Below are positions 32,879 through 40,850 of a stretch of DNA of 64,000 nucleotides, one piece after another. The position numbers were made by a program, and so were the translations under genes. The notes below the pieces were generated by a model. That model was not told where the DNA came from. It did not search any database and saw only the letters and a list, made by a program, of their open reading frames with translations. Origin of the DNA: Paractinoplanes bogorensis (lineage in GTDB: Bacteria > Actinomycetota > Actinomycetes > Mycobacteriales > Micromonosporaceae); contig NZ_JAHKKG010000017.1 in NCBI RefSeq assembly GCF_018829635.1, forward strand, positions 62,001-126,000, read 5' to 3'. Position 1 is the stretch's first letter; each line of letters begins with the position of its first letter.

Positions 32879-33909
32879 TCACGGTCGTGCGGGCCGGCCC
32901 GCTCACCACCATCCAAGATCAGGGCCGTTCCGGATACGCGCATCTCGGCGTGCCGCGCTCCGGAGCCCTCGACCAGTGGGCCCTGCGCCGCGCGAACGCC
33001 CTGGTCGGCAACCCGCCGCACGCGGCCGGGCTGGAGACCACGCTGCTCGGATGCGCGCTGCGGTTCGAGCGGGCGGCGGTGGTCGCGGTCACCGGGGCGA
33101 CGGCGGTGCTCAAGCTCGACAAGCTCCCGGTCACGCCCCGCGACGGGGTGATCGAGGTGCCCGCGGGTTCGGTGCTCGACATCGGGCGGGCGGCCCGGGG
33201 CGTCCGGTCCTATGTGGCCGTGGCCGGTGGCCTGGACGTGGAGCTGGTGCTCGGATCACGATCGACCGACACGCTCTCGGGTCTGGGTCCGCCAAAACTG
33301 ACTGACGGCACGTCCCTTCCGATCGGCGACGAGTCCGGACAATTCGGGCCGGAGGTTGAGTTCGGGGCGCGCGACGAGGGGCGACGAGACGCGGCCGTGC
33401 GAGCGGCGTCGCGGGCTGTGGACAACTCGGCGGGCGGCGCGGCCGCTGGGGCGCGGGCTGTGGACGACGGCGCGCCGTTGGGTGGTTCTGCGGGTAGCGT
33501 CAGCCCCGACGTCCCTGGGTGGGCGGGGGAGGCGGCGGCTGCTCCCGAAGATCAAGAGGCGACGGCTGCTGGCGGCGATCACATTGAGCTGGGCGTCTGG
33601 CTTGGGCCGCGCGATGACTGGTTTGACGCGAACGAGCTGTTCTCGAGCGAATATCAGGTCAGCCCGATGAGTAACCGGGTCGGCTGTCGGCTTAGTGGGG
33701 CGGCCCTGCCGCGCATCAAAACGGGCGAGCTGCCGTCTGAGGGTGTGGTGCTGGGAGCGATCCAAGTGCCGGCGGACGGGCAGCCACTGATCTTTCTCGC
33801 CGATCATCCGACTACCGGCGGCTACCCGGTGATTGGGGTGGTTGACGACGTGAATGGGCTGGCTCAGGCGCGGCCGGGGAGTACGGTGCGGTTTCGTGCG
33901 CTCGATTGA
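32875..33909 (+). CDS. pxpC: 5-oxoprolinase subunit PxpC (KipA-like) with a low-complexity insert
   Basis: A 344-residue biotin-carboxylase-associated-type subunit: VVRAGPLTTIQDQGRSGYAHLGVPRSGALD at the start, then RSYVAVAGGLDVELVLGSRSTDTLSGLG, and at the end YQVSPMSNRVGCRL, GAIQVPADGQPLIFLADHPTTGGYPVIG. Residues about 162-233 are an Ala/Gly/Asp-rich insert between the two conserved halves that most homologues lack. It reads as a flexible loop and the frame is kept. The stop overlaps the pxpA GTG by 14 bases. Confidence 0.9.
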   Translation: MITVVRAGPLTTIQDQGRSGYAHLGVPRSGALDQWALRRANALVGNPPHAAGLETTLLGCALRFERAAVVAVTGATAVLKLDKLPVTPRDGVIEVPAGSVLDIGRAARGVRSYVAVAGGLDVELVLGSRSTDTLSGLGPPKLTDGTSLPIGDESGQFGPEVEFGARDEGRRDAAVRAASRAVDNSAGGAAAGARAVDDGAPLGGSAGSVSPDVPGWAGEAAAAPEDQEATAAGGDHIELGVWLGPRDDWFDANELFSSEYQVSPMSNRVGCRLSGAALPRIKTGELPSEGVVLGAIQVPADGQPLIFLADHPTTGGYPVIGVVDDVNGLAQARPGSTVRFRALD

Positions 33910-34699
33910 TCTCAACGCCGACCTTGGTGAGGGCTTCGGCCGCTGGCAGCTCGGCGACGACGATGCCCTGCTCGACGTGATTACCTCGGCCAACGTGGCG
34001 TGTGGGTTTCACGCCGGTGATCCGTCCACGATGTACCGGATCTGTGGCGACGCGGTGGAGCGGGGCGTGGCGATCGGGGCCCAGGTGGGCTACCGGGATC
34101 TGGCCGGGTTCGGACGACGGCGCATCGACTATGACCCGGACGAGCTGCGAGACGACATTCTGTACCAGATCGGGGCGTTGGAGGCGTTCTGCCGCGTTGC
34201 CGGCGGGCAGGTGGCCTATGTGAAGCCGCACGGCGCGCTCTACAACACCGCGGCCGTCGACGAGGTGCAGGCGGGTGCGGTTGTGGAGGCGATCCGGGCG
34301 TACGGGCCGGGGTTGCCGGTTTTGTGCCAGCCCGGGTCGACACTGGCCCGGCTCGCGGAGGCGGTCGGCATTGCGGTGGTGGGTGAGGGGTTCGCCGACC
34401 GGGGGTATCAGGCCGACGGGACGCTGATGCCGCGCCGGCTGCCGGGGGCCGTGCTGCACGACCCGGACGCGGTGGTTGCCCGGGCCGTGCGGATGGCTGT
34501 CGACGGTGAGGTCGAGACCGGTGACGGCCAGGTGGTGCCGGTGCCGGTGGCGTCGATCTGCGTGCACGGTGACACCCCAGGCGCAGTGGACCTGGCCACG
34601 CGGGTGCGAAACGGCCTGACCAAAGCCGGGCTGGACGTCAGGAGTCCTCATCCATTCCCCGCAGGATCAGCGGGAGGCGAGCCGGGCCGTCGGGGCTGA
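33896..34699 (+). CDS. pxpA: 5-oxoprolinase subunit PxpA (LamB/YcsF family)
   Basis: A 267-residue catalytic-type subunit with the LamB/YcsF signatures IDLNADLGEGFGRW, SANVACGFHAGDPSTM, AQVGYRDLAGFGRR, YVKPHGALYN, ADRGYQADGTLMPR and CVHGDTPGA. With PxpB and PxpC it completes the enzyme. I chose the GTG at 33896 because it puts IDLNADLG at the N-terminus. The last about 18 residues go beyond the usual family end and are antisense to the NHL-thioredoxin gene over 62 bases. Confidence 0.93.
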   Translation: MRSIDLNADLGEGFGRWQLGDDDALLDVITSANVACGFHAGDPSTMYRICGDAVERGVAIGAQVGYRDLAGFGRRRIDYDPDELRDDILYQIGALEAFCRVAGGQVAYVKPHGALYNTAAVDEVQAGAVVEAIRAYGPGLPVLCQPGSTLARLAEAVGIAVVGEGFADRGYQADGTLMPRRLPGAVLHDPDAVVARAVRMAVDGEVETGDGQVVPVPVASICVHGDTPGAVDLATRVRNGLTKAGLDVRSPHPFPAGSAGGEPGRRG

Positions 34700-36413
34700 C
34701 CACGATCGGGACGCCCCAGTCCTGGCGGGTCAGGTGGCAGGCGGCATTTTCGACGTCGACGTCGCAGGTGGCGGCCTGGGCCACGACCTGGAGGATGCCC
34801 TCGGGGACGTCCGGGTTGATCACCAGGGCGCGGGACAGGTCCGTGGTCGTGCCGGCGCCGTCGAGCAGCAACTCGGGCGGGGAGGCCGAGACCACCAGGC
34901 GGGTGGACGGGCCGAACTGGGTGTCCAGCTTCTGCCCGGGTGCGGGCGTGAACACCACGTCGAGCGTCACCTCGCCGGGGGCGACGGTGGACGCCGGGCG
35001 TTCGGTGCGGTGGCGCTCGCCGTTGACCGTGCGGACCGCGCCGGGCGCGAGCCGGGTCAGGCGGTGCGCCGACGACTCGACCACGATCACGTCGCCGGCC
35101 TCGGTCACCAGCACGTCGCTCGGCTCGGCCAGGCCGGTGTCGACCGTGGACACCTGGTCCGACGAGGGGTCGAAGCGGCGGATCGCGCCGTTGTACGTGT
35201 CCGCGATCAGCACCGAGCCGTCGGGCAGGGCGGCGACGCCGAGCGGGTGCTGCAGCAGCGCCTCCTTGGCCGGGCCGTCGACGTGGCCGAAGTCGAACAG
35301 GCCCTGGCCGACCGCGGTGTGCAGGACGCCGTCGGCGATGTAGCGCAGCGCGGACGTCTCGCTGTCGGCGATCCACAGGCGGTCGCCGCCCACCGACAGG
35401 CCGGACGGCTGGGCCATCCACACGTCGGGGATCGGGCCGTCGCGCAGGGATTCGACCGTCGTGCCCGCGTAGACGCCGACCGTGCGCTTGATCGGGTCGA
35501 ACCACCACAGCTGGTGGATGCCGGCCATCGCGATGATCACGCGGTCGTCGTACCAGGCCAGGTCCCACGGCGAGGACAGGTCGGCGGCGAGGGCGTCGTG
35601 CGGGTGCTCGCCGACGGTTGAGCGCCACGGCCGGCCCGAACCCGCGACCAGGGTGATCTCACCGTCGGCGAGGCGCAGGCCGCGGAGCTGGTGGTTGACC
35701 GTGTCGGCGACCAGCACGTCGTAGCCGGCCGTCGACGCGATCTCGGCCGGGAGCAGGAGCAGGCCCTGCGGCTCCTTGAACGGGCCGAAACGGCGTACGA
35801 CGGAATCGCCGTCGGCCTCGACCTCGGCGATCGAGTGCCGGGCCGAGTCGCTGACCAGCAGGTGGCCGCCGGGGAGCTCGATCGCCTTGCCGGGGAACCG
35901 GAACACGGTGTCGGCGGGGACCGGCGGAACGTACGGGCCGTCGCCGCGATGCAGGGTGCCGTCGGCGGTGTGCTGGGCGATCAGCTCGTCGATCAGGCGG
36001 GACAGGCCCTCCGCGTGGCCCTCGCCGGCCATCGAGGCGACCAGGTAGCCGGTCGGGTCGATCACCGCGAGCGTCGGCCACGCCTTGGCCGCGTACTGCT
36101 GCCAGAGGTGCATGTCGCCGTCGTCGACGACCGGGTGGTGTACGCCGTAGCGCTCGACCGCCGCGGCCAGGGCCTGCGGGTCGCGCTCGTGCTCGAACTT
36201 CGGGGAGTGGACGCCGATCACCACGAGCGCGTCGCCGTACTTCTCCTCGAGCGGACGCAACTCGTCGAGCACGTGCAGGCAGTTGATGCAGCAGAAGGTC
36301 CAGAAGTCGAGCAGGACGATCTTGCCGCGCAGGTCGGCGAGGGTCAGATCCTTGCCGCCGGTGTTGAGCCAGCCACGACCGCGGAGCTCGGGAGCCCGTA
36401 CACGTCCAGTCAT
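34638..36413 (-). CDS. Thioredoxin-like/NHL-repeat protein (NHLRC2-like)
   Basis: A 591-residue protein: an N-terminal thioredoxin-like domain (about 20-150) with the redox motif FWTFCCINCLHVL, then an NHL-repeat beta-propeller (about 170-450; for example GHLLVSDSARHSIAEV, LLVADTVNHQLRGL-like, SVLIADTYNGAIRRF, VIVVESSAHRLTRL) and a C-terminal beta domain. This is the architecture of human NHLRC2 and its bacterial homologues, with no settled function. It has no signal peptide, so it should act in the cytoplasm. The ATG at 36413 was chosen over an upstream in-frame start. It lies 74 bases downstream of the giant FG-rich protein gene and may be co-transcribed. Confidence 0.85.
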   Translation of the reverse strand: MTGRVRAPELRGRGWLNTGGKDLTLADLRGKIVLLDFWTFCCINCLHVLDELRPLEEKYGDALVVIGVHSPKFEHERDPQALAAAVERYGVHHPVVDDGDMHLWQQYAAKAWPTLAVIDPTGYLVASMAGEGHAEGLSRLIDELIAQHTADGTLHRGDGPYVPPVPADTVFRFPGKAIELPGGHLLVSDSARHSIAEVEADGDSVVRRFGPFKEPQGLLLLPAEIASTAGYDVLVADTVNHQLRGLRLADGEITLVAGSGRPWRSTVGEHPHDALAADLSSPWDLAWYDDRVIIAMAGIHQLWWFDPIKRTVGVYAGTTVESLRDGPIPDVWMAQPSGLSVGGDRLWIADSETSALRYIADGVLHTAVGQGLFDFGHVDGPAKEALLQHPLGVAALPDGSVLIADTYNGAIRRFDPSSDQVSTVDTGLAEPSDVLVTEAGDVIVVESSAHRLTRLAPGAVRTVNGERHRTERPASTVAPGEVTLDVVFTPAPGQKLDTQFGPSTRLVVSASPPELLLDGAGTTTDLSRALVINPDVPEGILQVVAQAATCDVDVENAACHLTRQDWGVPIVVSPDGPARLPLILRGMDEDS

Positions 36414-36487
36414 CGCACCATCGTGCCGCACCGGGTGGCCCGGCACGGCACGAAGGTGGTCAGGATGACAGCGTCAGGCGTTGGGCC

Positions 36488-39400
36488 TCAGGCGTTCGCT
36501 TTGAGGCACAGCACCTGGCTCTTGCCGTCCGAGGTCTTGTTGATCACGTAGGGCTGACCCGGGTCGGCACACTGCGCCTTGTCGTCCACGATGGACGCCA
36601 CCTGGAACGACCCGGACTCGGTGCACTCGGACTTGACCGCCGACTCGCCGTCGCGCTTCACGCACTCGCCCTGGATCACCGACAGCGACTTGTCGCTGCC
36701 GCCGGCCACCAGATAGACGATGCCGAAGATCGCGCCGAGCAGCAGGATCGCCGCCACCACGACCGCGAGCAGGATCGGCATGACCCGGACGTGCGGCGTC
36801 TCGGGCTTGGCGGCGGGCTTCTCCTCGGCCTTGAAGCTGTCGAACCGGCCCTGGTCGGCCTCGACACCGGGCCACGAGGTGGTGTCCTCAGGCGTCGGCG
36901 GGGTCACCGTGGCGCGGCTGGCCGGGTTGCCGAACCCGCCGTCCGGAGGCGGACCGAAGTTGTTCGGCGGCTGCTGGCCGAAACCACCGGGCTGCTGTCC
37001 GGGCGGGCCGAAACCGTTGTGCGGCTGCGAGCCGGGCGGGGCGAAGGCGCTGTGCGGCGACGACCCGGCCGGACCGAAGCTGTTCGACCGGGGCTGGGTG
37101 GCCGGGTCGAAGCCGTTCAGGCCGGGCGGCATCGGAGGCAGGGCCGGGGCCGGCACGTACGGCTGCTGGTCACGCCCCGCGATGTCGGTGGTCAGCTCGC
37201 TGAACGGCTCACCGGGCCGCCCACCGGGGCCGCCGGGACGGTCGGCATAGGGCGAACCGGGGGAAGCCGGCTCGGGTGCCGCGCCGGGCAGGGCCGGGGC
37301 CGACGTCATGCCGGTCGGCGGGTTGGCCGGGCCACCCGAGGTCGGCGGGGCGACGCGGGCACTCGCCGAGGCGCGGGCGGTGGCGCGAGCCGGCGACTGC
37401 GGGGCGACACTGGGTTCGCTGCCGGGTGCGTTGGGGTCATTCGAGCGTTCCCCGTACGCCGGAGCGCCGAACCCGCCGGGAGACGTGGCCGGACGGTCCT
37501 CGGCGCCCGGCCGCGGGCCGAACGGAGAATCGGGCCGCATCCCGAAGGGCGAGTCGGGGTGATCGCCGAACGGAGATCCGGGCTGCTCGCCGAACGGTGA
37601 GTCGGAACGGTCACCGAACGCCGAGTCGGACCGGGCGCCGAACGGGGACCGCTCGGCCGGAGCCTCGGGTGCGTCGTCCTCGACCGGCTCGGCCGGAGCC
37701 GGACGGCCGTAGACCCGGGCCTGCGGGGCAGCCGACGGCGGCGGCAGTTCGGTCGCCTCGACCGGTCGGTTGGCCGAGGGCACCGAAGCGCTGGCCGTGA
37801 CCGGGCGGGCCGAACCGACGGCGGGCGGCTTCTCCGAGGGGTCGCGCGGAGCCGGAACCGAGCTCGCCGCGGGCGATCCGATCGCGCCGAGAGCGGCCCC
37901 GGGCACCCGCTGCGGGTAGCCGTTCGGGTTGTCGTCGGCCGACTGGGGGCGCTTGTAGAGGGCGTGCTCGTCGTTGCCGGCCCGGTCGTCTTCGGCCCCG
38001 AACTGAGCCGCGCCATAGGGCGACTCCGCCCGATCATCCGACGCCGGACCGAACGAGGACTGCTCCGGGCCGAACGAGGACGGGCCGAACGAGGCCTCAT
38101 CGGGCGATGCCGGTCGGGCCGAACCGAAGGTCGGTGATCCGGCCCGGGGGTCGTTCTGGGCCGGGCCGAACGGCGAGGCGGGGCGGGCGGAACCGAACGC
38201 ACCCGAGTCGGCCTCGTCGGACCGGCCGTAGGGCGCGCCCGATCGCGGCGATCCGAAGGCACTGGAGTCGGCCTCGGGGCGCGCGGCGGACTCGTCCTGA
38301 CCGTAGGGCGATGCGGGGCGGCCCGAGCCGAACGCCGCGGCGTCGTTGGCGGACGCCCCGAACGGCGGGTTCGGACGCGCCGAGCCGTACGCACCCGGTT
38401 CGGCCGGACGGGCGGCCCCGAAGTCGGCCTCGGGCTGCCCCGAAGTCGGGCGGGGAGACCCGTAGGCACCGGAGGTCGGCTCGGGCGATCCGTAGGCACC
38501 CGAATTCGGTTCGGGTGATCCGTAGGCACCCGAGCTGGACTCGGACGAACCGTAGGTGCCCGAGCTGGGCTGGGATGAGCCGTAGGGGTGCCCTTGGTCG
38601 GCCTCGGGCTGGCCGGAAGTCGACCGGGGAGAGCCGTAGGTGTCCGAAGGGGTGGGCCGAGCCGAACCGTAGGCGCCAGACGTTGGCTCAGGCTGGTCGA
38701 ACGAGCCGGCCGGGCGGGCCGAACCGTAGGCACCCGACGTGGGTTCGGGCTGGTCGAACGAGCTGGCCGGGCGGGCCGAACCGTAGGCGCCGGAGGTGGG
38801 CTCGGGCTGATCGGGCGAGCCGGCCGAACCGTAGGCACCCGACGTGGGCTCGGACTGACCGAACGCCCGGGCCGAACCGAAGGCGCCGGAGCCAGGCTCC
38901 GACGGATGGGCCGAACCGAAGGCGGGCGCGTCGGACGAGCCGTTGTCGGCCGGACCGAACTGCGCCGACGGCCGCGCGCTGCCATAGGCGGAACCGGCCG
39001 CCTGGGCGGTGTTGCGGCCGAAGGGATCGGGCAGGCCGTCGCGCTCCGGGTCGTGGCCGGCCGGGGCTTCGGGCGCCGCGTCGGTCGAGCGGCCGAACGG
39101 GTCGGAGAAGGGCTCGGGGCGGCCGTAGGGGTGCGGCGCATCCTCCGGGGAGGAACCCGAAGCAGCCGGCCCGGCCGGACCGAACGCGCTGAAACCACTC
39201 GTGGCCGGCGGCAACTGGGCGGCCCCGGTCGGCGGCTGGCCCGGACCGAACGGCGCCTGCTGGCTGCGCACCGGCAGCTCGCCCGACGGCGCCGCGGTGG
39301 CGGGGGCGGTCTGCTGCGGCAGGGGCGGCGGGAAGGCCGACGGCGGGCGGGCCGCCTGCGGCTCGGACTCGTCGCGCACCGGGAAGGCTCCGCTCTCACT

Positions 39401-40243
39401 GCGCCGGACCGGGAACGCCGAACCGCCACCGGCACCGCCGCCGCGCAGCGGGAAGCCGCCGCTGTCGCCGGAGCGGCCGGCCGCCGGGGTCTCGGGCAGG
39501 TCGGTCAGGGTGGCGCCGGGAACCCGGACGCGCTGGTCACCGAAGGCGGAGACGCCGGGCGCGCGGCCGCCGGACTGGTCCATCGACGGCGCCTCGGCCG
39601 GCTGCTGCGGCTCACGGTTGGCCGCCGCGGCGAAGCCGTTGAAGCCCTCGACGCTGTCGACCGTGCTGCCCGGGTTCGCGTTGCGCTGCGGGAGCGGGGC
39701 ACCCGGACGCTGGATGAAGCTCTGCTCGGGGGGCGTGCGGGACGGCGGCGCGGGCGGCGGTGCCCAGGCGTCGGCCGGGGCCGCGGGCGCGTCGGCCGGC
39801 GGGGTGCCGAAGACCGAGTTGGGCCCGGGACCGAACGGCGACGGCGTGACCGAGCCGTAGGGCGAAGCAGCGCCCCGCTGCGGCAGAGCGCCCTCGTCAG
39901 CCGAGGAAGCCGAGGGAGCCGGGGTGCGCTGCGGCAGTGAGGCCTCGTCGGCCGAGGGCGCGGGGACGCGCGCCGACCCGTAGGACGTGCCGGTGGCGGG
40001 ACGCGGAGCGTCGGGACCCGAGCCGAAGGTGGGCACGGCGGGAACGACGAACGGCGAGCCGCCGTTCGGGGTGGCCTGCGGTGGCGGCCCGTACGAACTG
40101 GGGAAACCGTCGGCGGGCGGTTGGGCCGAGGCCCGTCCCGAGATCCGCTGACCGTCGGTGTCCGGCGGGAAGCCGTCCGACGTCGGTCCGCCCGACGTGG
40201 CCTCGGCCGGCTGTGCGCCGGCGTAGTGCCCCTCGGACGTCAT
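36488..40243 (-). CDS. Giant FG/YG-rich disordered membrane protein with LppU-like C-terminal domain
   Basis: A 1251-residue protein. Residues 1 to about 1150 are almost entirely low complexity (Pro, Ser, Gly, Ala, Asp/Glu) with, by my count, about 35 FG and 21 YG dipeptides spaced through the chain, including a tandem array of SGAYGS(A/P)RP-like units around residues 450-620. One membrane helix follows (about 1154-1180, MPILLAVVVAAILLLGAIFG), then an outer domain of about 70 residues with four cysteines (GECVKRD, SECTES, AQCADP, VLCLKA) resembling the LppU/SCO3897-type domain. By the positive-inside rule the disordered part is cytoplasmic. GAGGAGG precedes the ATG. Function unknown. Confidence 0.8.
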   Translation of the reverse strand: MTSEGHYAGAQPAEATSGGPTSDGFPPDTDGQRISGRASAQPPADGFPSSYGPPPQATPNGGSPFVVPAVPTFGSGPDAPRPATGTSYGSARVPAPSADEASLPQRTPAPSASSADEGALPQRGAASPYGSVTPSPFGPGPNSVFGTPPADAPAAPADAWAPPPAPPSRTPPEQSFIQRPGAPLPQRNANPGSTVDSVEGFNGFAAAANREPQQPAEAPSMDQSGGRAPGVSAFGDQRVRVPGATLTDLPETPAAGRSGDSGGFPLRGGGAGGGSAFPVRRSESGAFPVRDESEPQAARPPSAFPPPLPQQTAPATAAPSGELPVRSQQAPFGPGQPPTGAAQLPPATSGFSAFGPAGPAASGSSPEDAPHPYGRPEPFSDPFGRSTDAAPEAPAGHDPERDGLPDPFGRNTAQAAGSAYGSARPSAQFGPADNGSSDAPAFGSAHPSEPGSGAFGSARAFGQSEPTSGAYGSAGSPDQPEPTSGAYGSARPASSFDQPEPTSGAYGSARPAGSFDQPEPTSGAYGSARPTPSDTYGSPRSTSGQPEADQGHPYGSSQPSSGTYGSSESSSGAYGSPEPNSGAYGSPEPTSGAYGSPRPTSGQPEADFGAARPAEPGAYGSARPNPPFGASANDAAAFGSGRPASPYGQDESAARPEADSSAFGSPRSGAPYGRSDEADSGAFGSARPASPFGPAQNDPRAGSPTFGSARPASPDEASFGPSSFGPEQSSFGPASDDRAESPYGAAQFGAEDDRAGNDEHALYKRPQSADDNPNGYPQRVPGAALGAIGSPAASSVPAPRDPSEKPPAVGSARPVTASASVPSANRPVEATELPPPSAAPQARVYGRPAPAEPVEDDAPEAPAERSPFGARSDSAFGDRSDSPFGEQPGSPFGDHPDSPFGMRPDSPFGPRPGAEDRPATSPGGFGAPAYGERSNDPNAPGSEPSVAPQSPARATARASASARVAPPTSGGPANPPTGMTSAPALPGAAPEPASPGSPYADRPGGPGGRPGEPFSELTTDIAGRDQQPYVPAPALPPMPPGLNGFDPATQPRSNSFGPAGSSPHSAFAPPGSQPHNGFGPPGQQPGGFGQQPPNNFGPPPDGGFGNPASRATVTPPTPEDTTSWPGVEADQGRFDSFKAEEKPAAKPETPHVRVMPILLAVVVAAILLLGAIFGIVYLVAGGSDKSLSVIQGECVKRDGESAVKSECTESGSFQVASIVDDKAQCADPGQPYVINKTSDGKSQVLCLKANA
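38440..38900. repeat. Degenerate coding repeats (SGAYGS units)
   Basis: Within the giant gene, units encoding EPTSGAYGSARP-like segments recur at irregular 36-75-base spacing about nine or ten times, giving near-identical DNA blocks prone to slippage or recombination and to assembly collapse. Confidence 0.8.
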
Positions 40244-40482
40244 GAGCGCCTCCTCATTTCATGCGGCCGTGCCAGCTCTGCACGGACGCCGGACAGTCCG
40301 GCGTCGTGCCCAGCTCTGAGGCCAGGCCGTGCGGGATCCCGCCGCTCGGCTGGAACCCCGGCCCCTTGCCGACCGGCCGAGCCGGCTCGATGACCGTGCC
40401 CGACAGTACCGGGCGAGGGCAGCATGAGGAATCCCGGTGTACGCCACGAAGGGGACTACCAAAAGATCTTTAAGCGTCCCTT
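40244..40482. other. Leader region upstream of the giant FG-rich gene
   Basis: About 240 bases between the ATG of the giant gene and the terminator of the small gene. The open frames here show no protein character, so it probably holds the promoter of the giant gene; I do not see a clear -35/-10 pair. Confidence 0.4.
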
Positions 40483-40526
40483 GAAAAAGCGAACGGCCCG
40501 TCCGGTGGGGGTACCGGGCGGGCCGT
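40483..40526 (-). terminator. Intrinsic terminator of the 45-residue gene
   Basis: On the minus strand a 13-bp GC-rich stem (40526-40514 with 40505-40493, one mismatch) is followed by TTCGCTTTTTC, a classical U-rich tail. The best rho-independent terminator in the window. Confidence 0.85.
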
Positions 40527-40538
40527 GGCGCGAGGGTC

Positions 40539-40676
40539 TCAGAAGACCTTGCGCTGGGCGAAGATGGCGATCTCGTCGCGCATCGACTGGCTGGGTGCGG
40601 TCATCCAGGCCCGGTCGATGGCGCGGTTCTGACGGTTGATCAACCGGCGCTGACGAACGCGGTCGACGATGCTCAT
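40539..40676 (-). CDS. 45-residue conserved-looking small protein
   Basis: Begins MSIVDRVRQRRLINRQNRA and ends EIAIFAQRKVF; it is basic and probably one or two amphipathic helices, without signal or membrane segment. GAGGGAAG lies upstream of the ATG, and a strong intrinsic terminator starts 12 bases after the stop, so it is an independent transcription unit. Too short for usual ORF cut-offs. I recall similar short proteins in Micromonosporaceae but cannot verify this; function unknown. Confidence 0.72.
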   Translation of the reverse strand: MSIVDRVRQRRLINRQNRAIDRAWMTAPSQSMRDEIAIFAQRKVF

Positions 40677-40850
40677 TACTTAGTCACTTCCCTCGGGCCG
40701 GGATCGCCGGCCCATCGTGTTGCTCGTCCCGTTGTGACTCCATTGTGCGCCTCAACGGGACGAGTTACCAACGATTTGCGGGGTGACGCGCAGCACTTGC
40801 CTAAGGATCGTAGGTCAAGAAAAGGATTTGCCTAACGACCTCGGGTGTGC

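Noticed and set aside
36791..39940. Several long plus-strand frames opposite the giant FG-rich gene
   Set aside because: They arise from the repetitive GC-rich codons of the minus-strand gene, which has the ribosome site, membrane helix and Cys domain.
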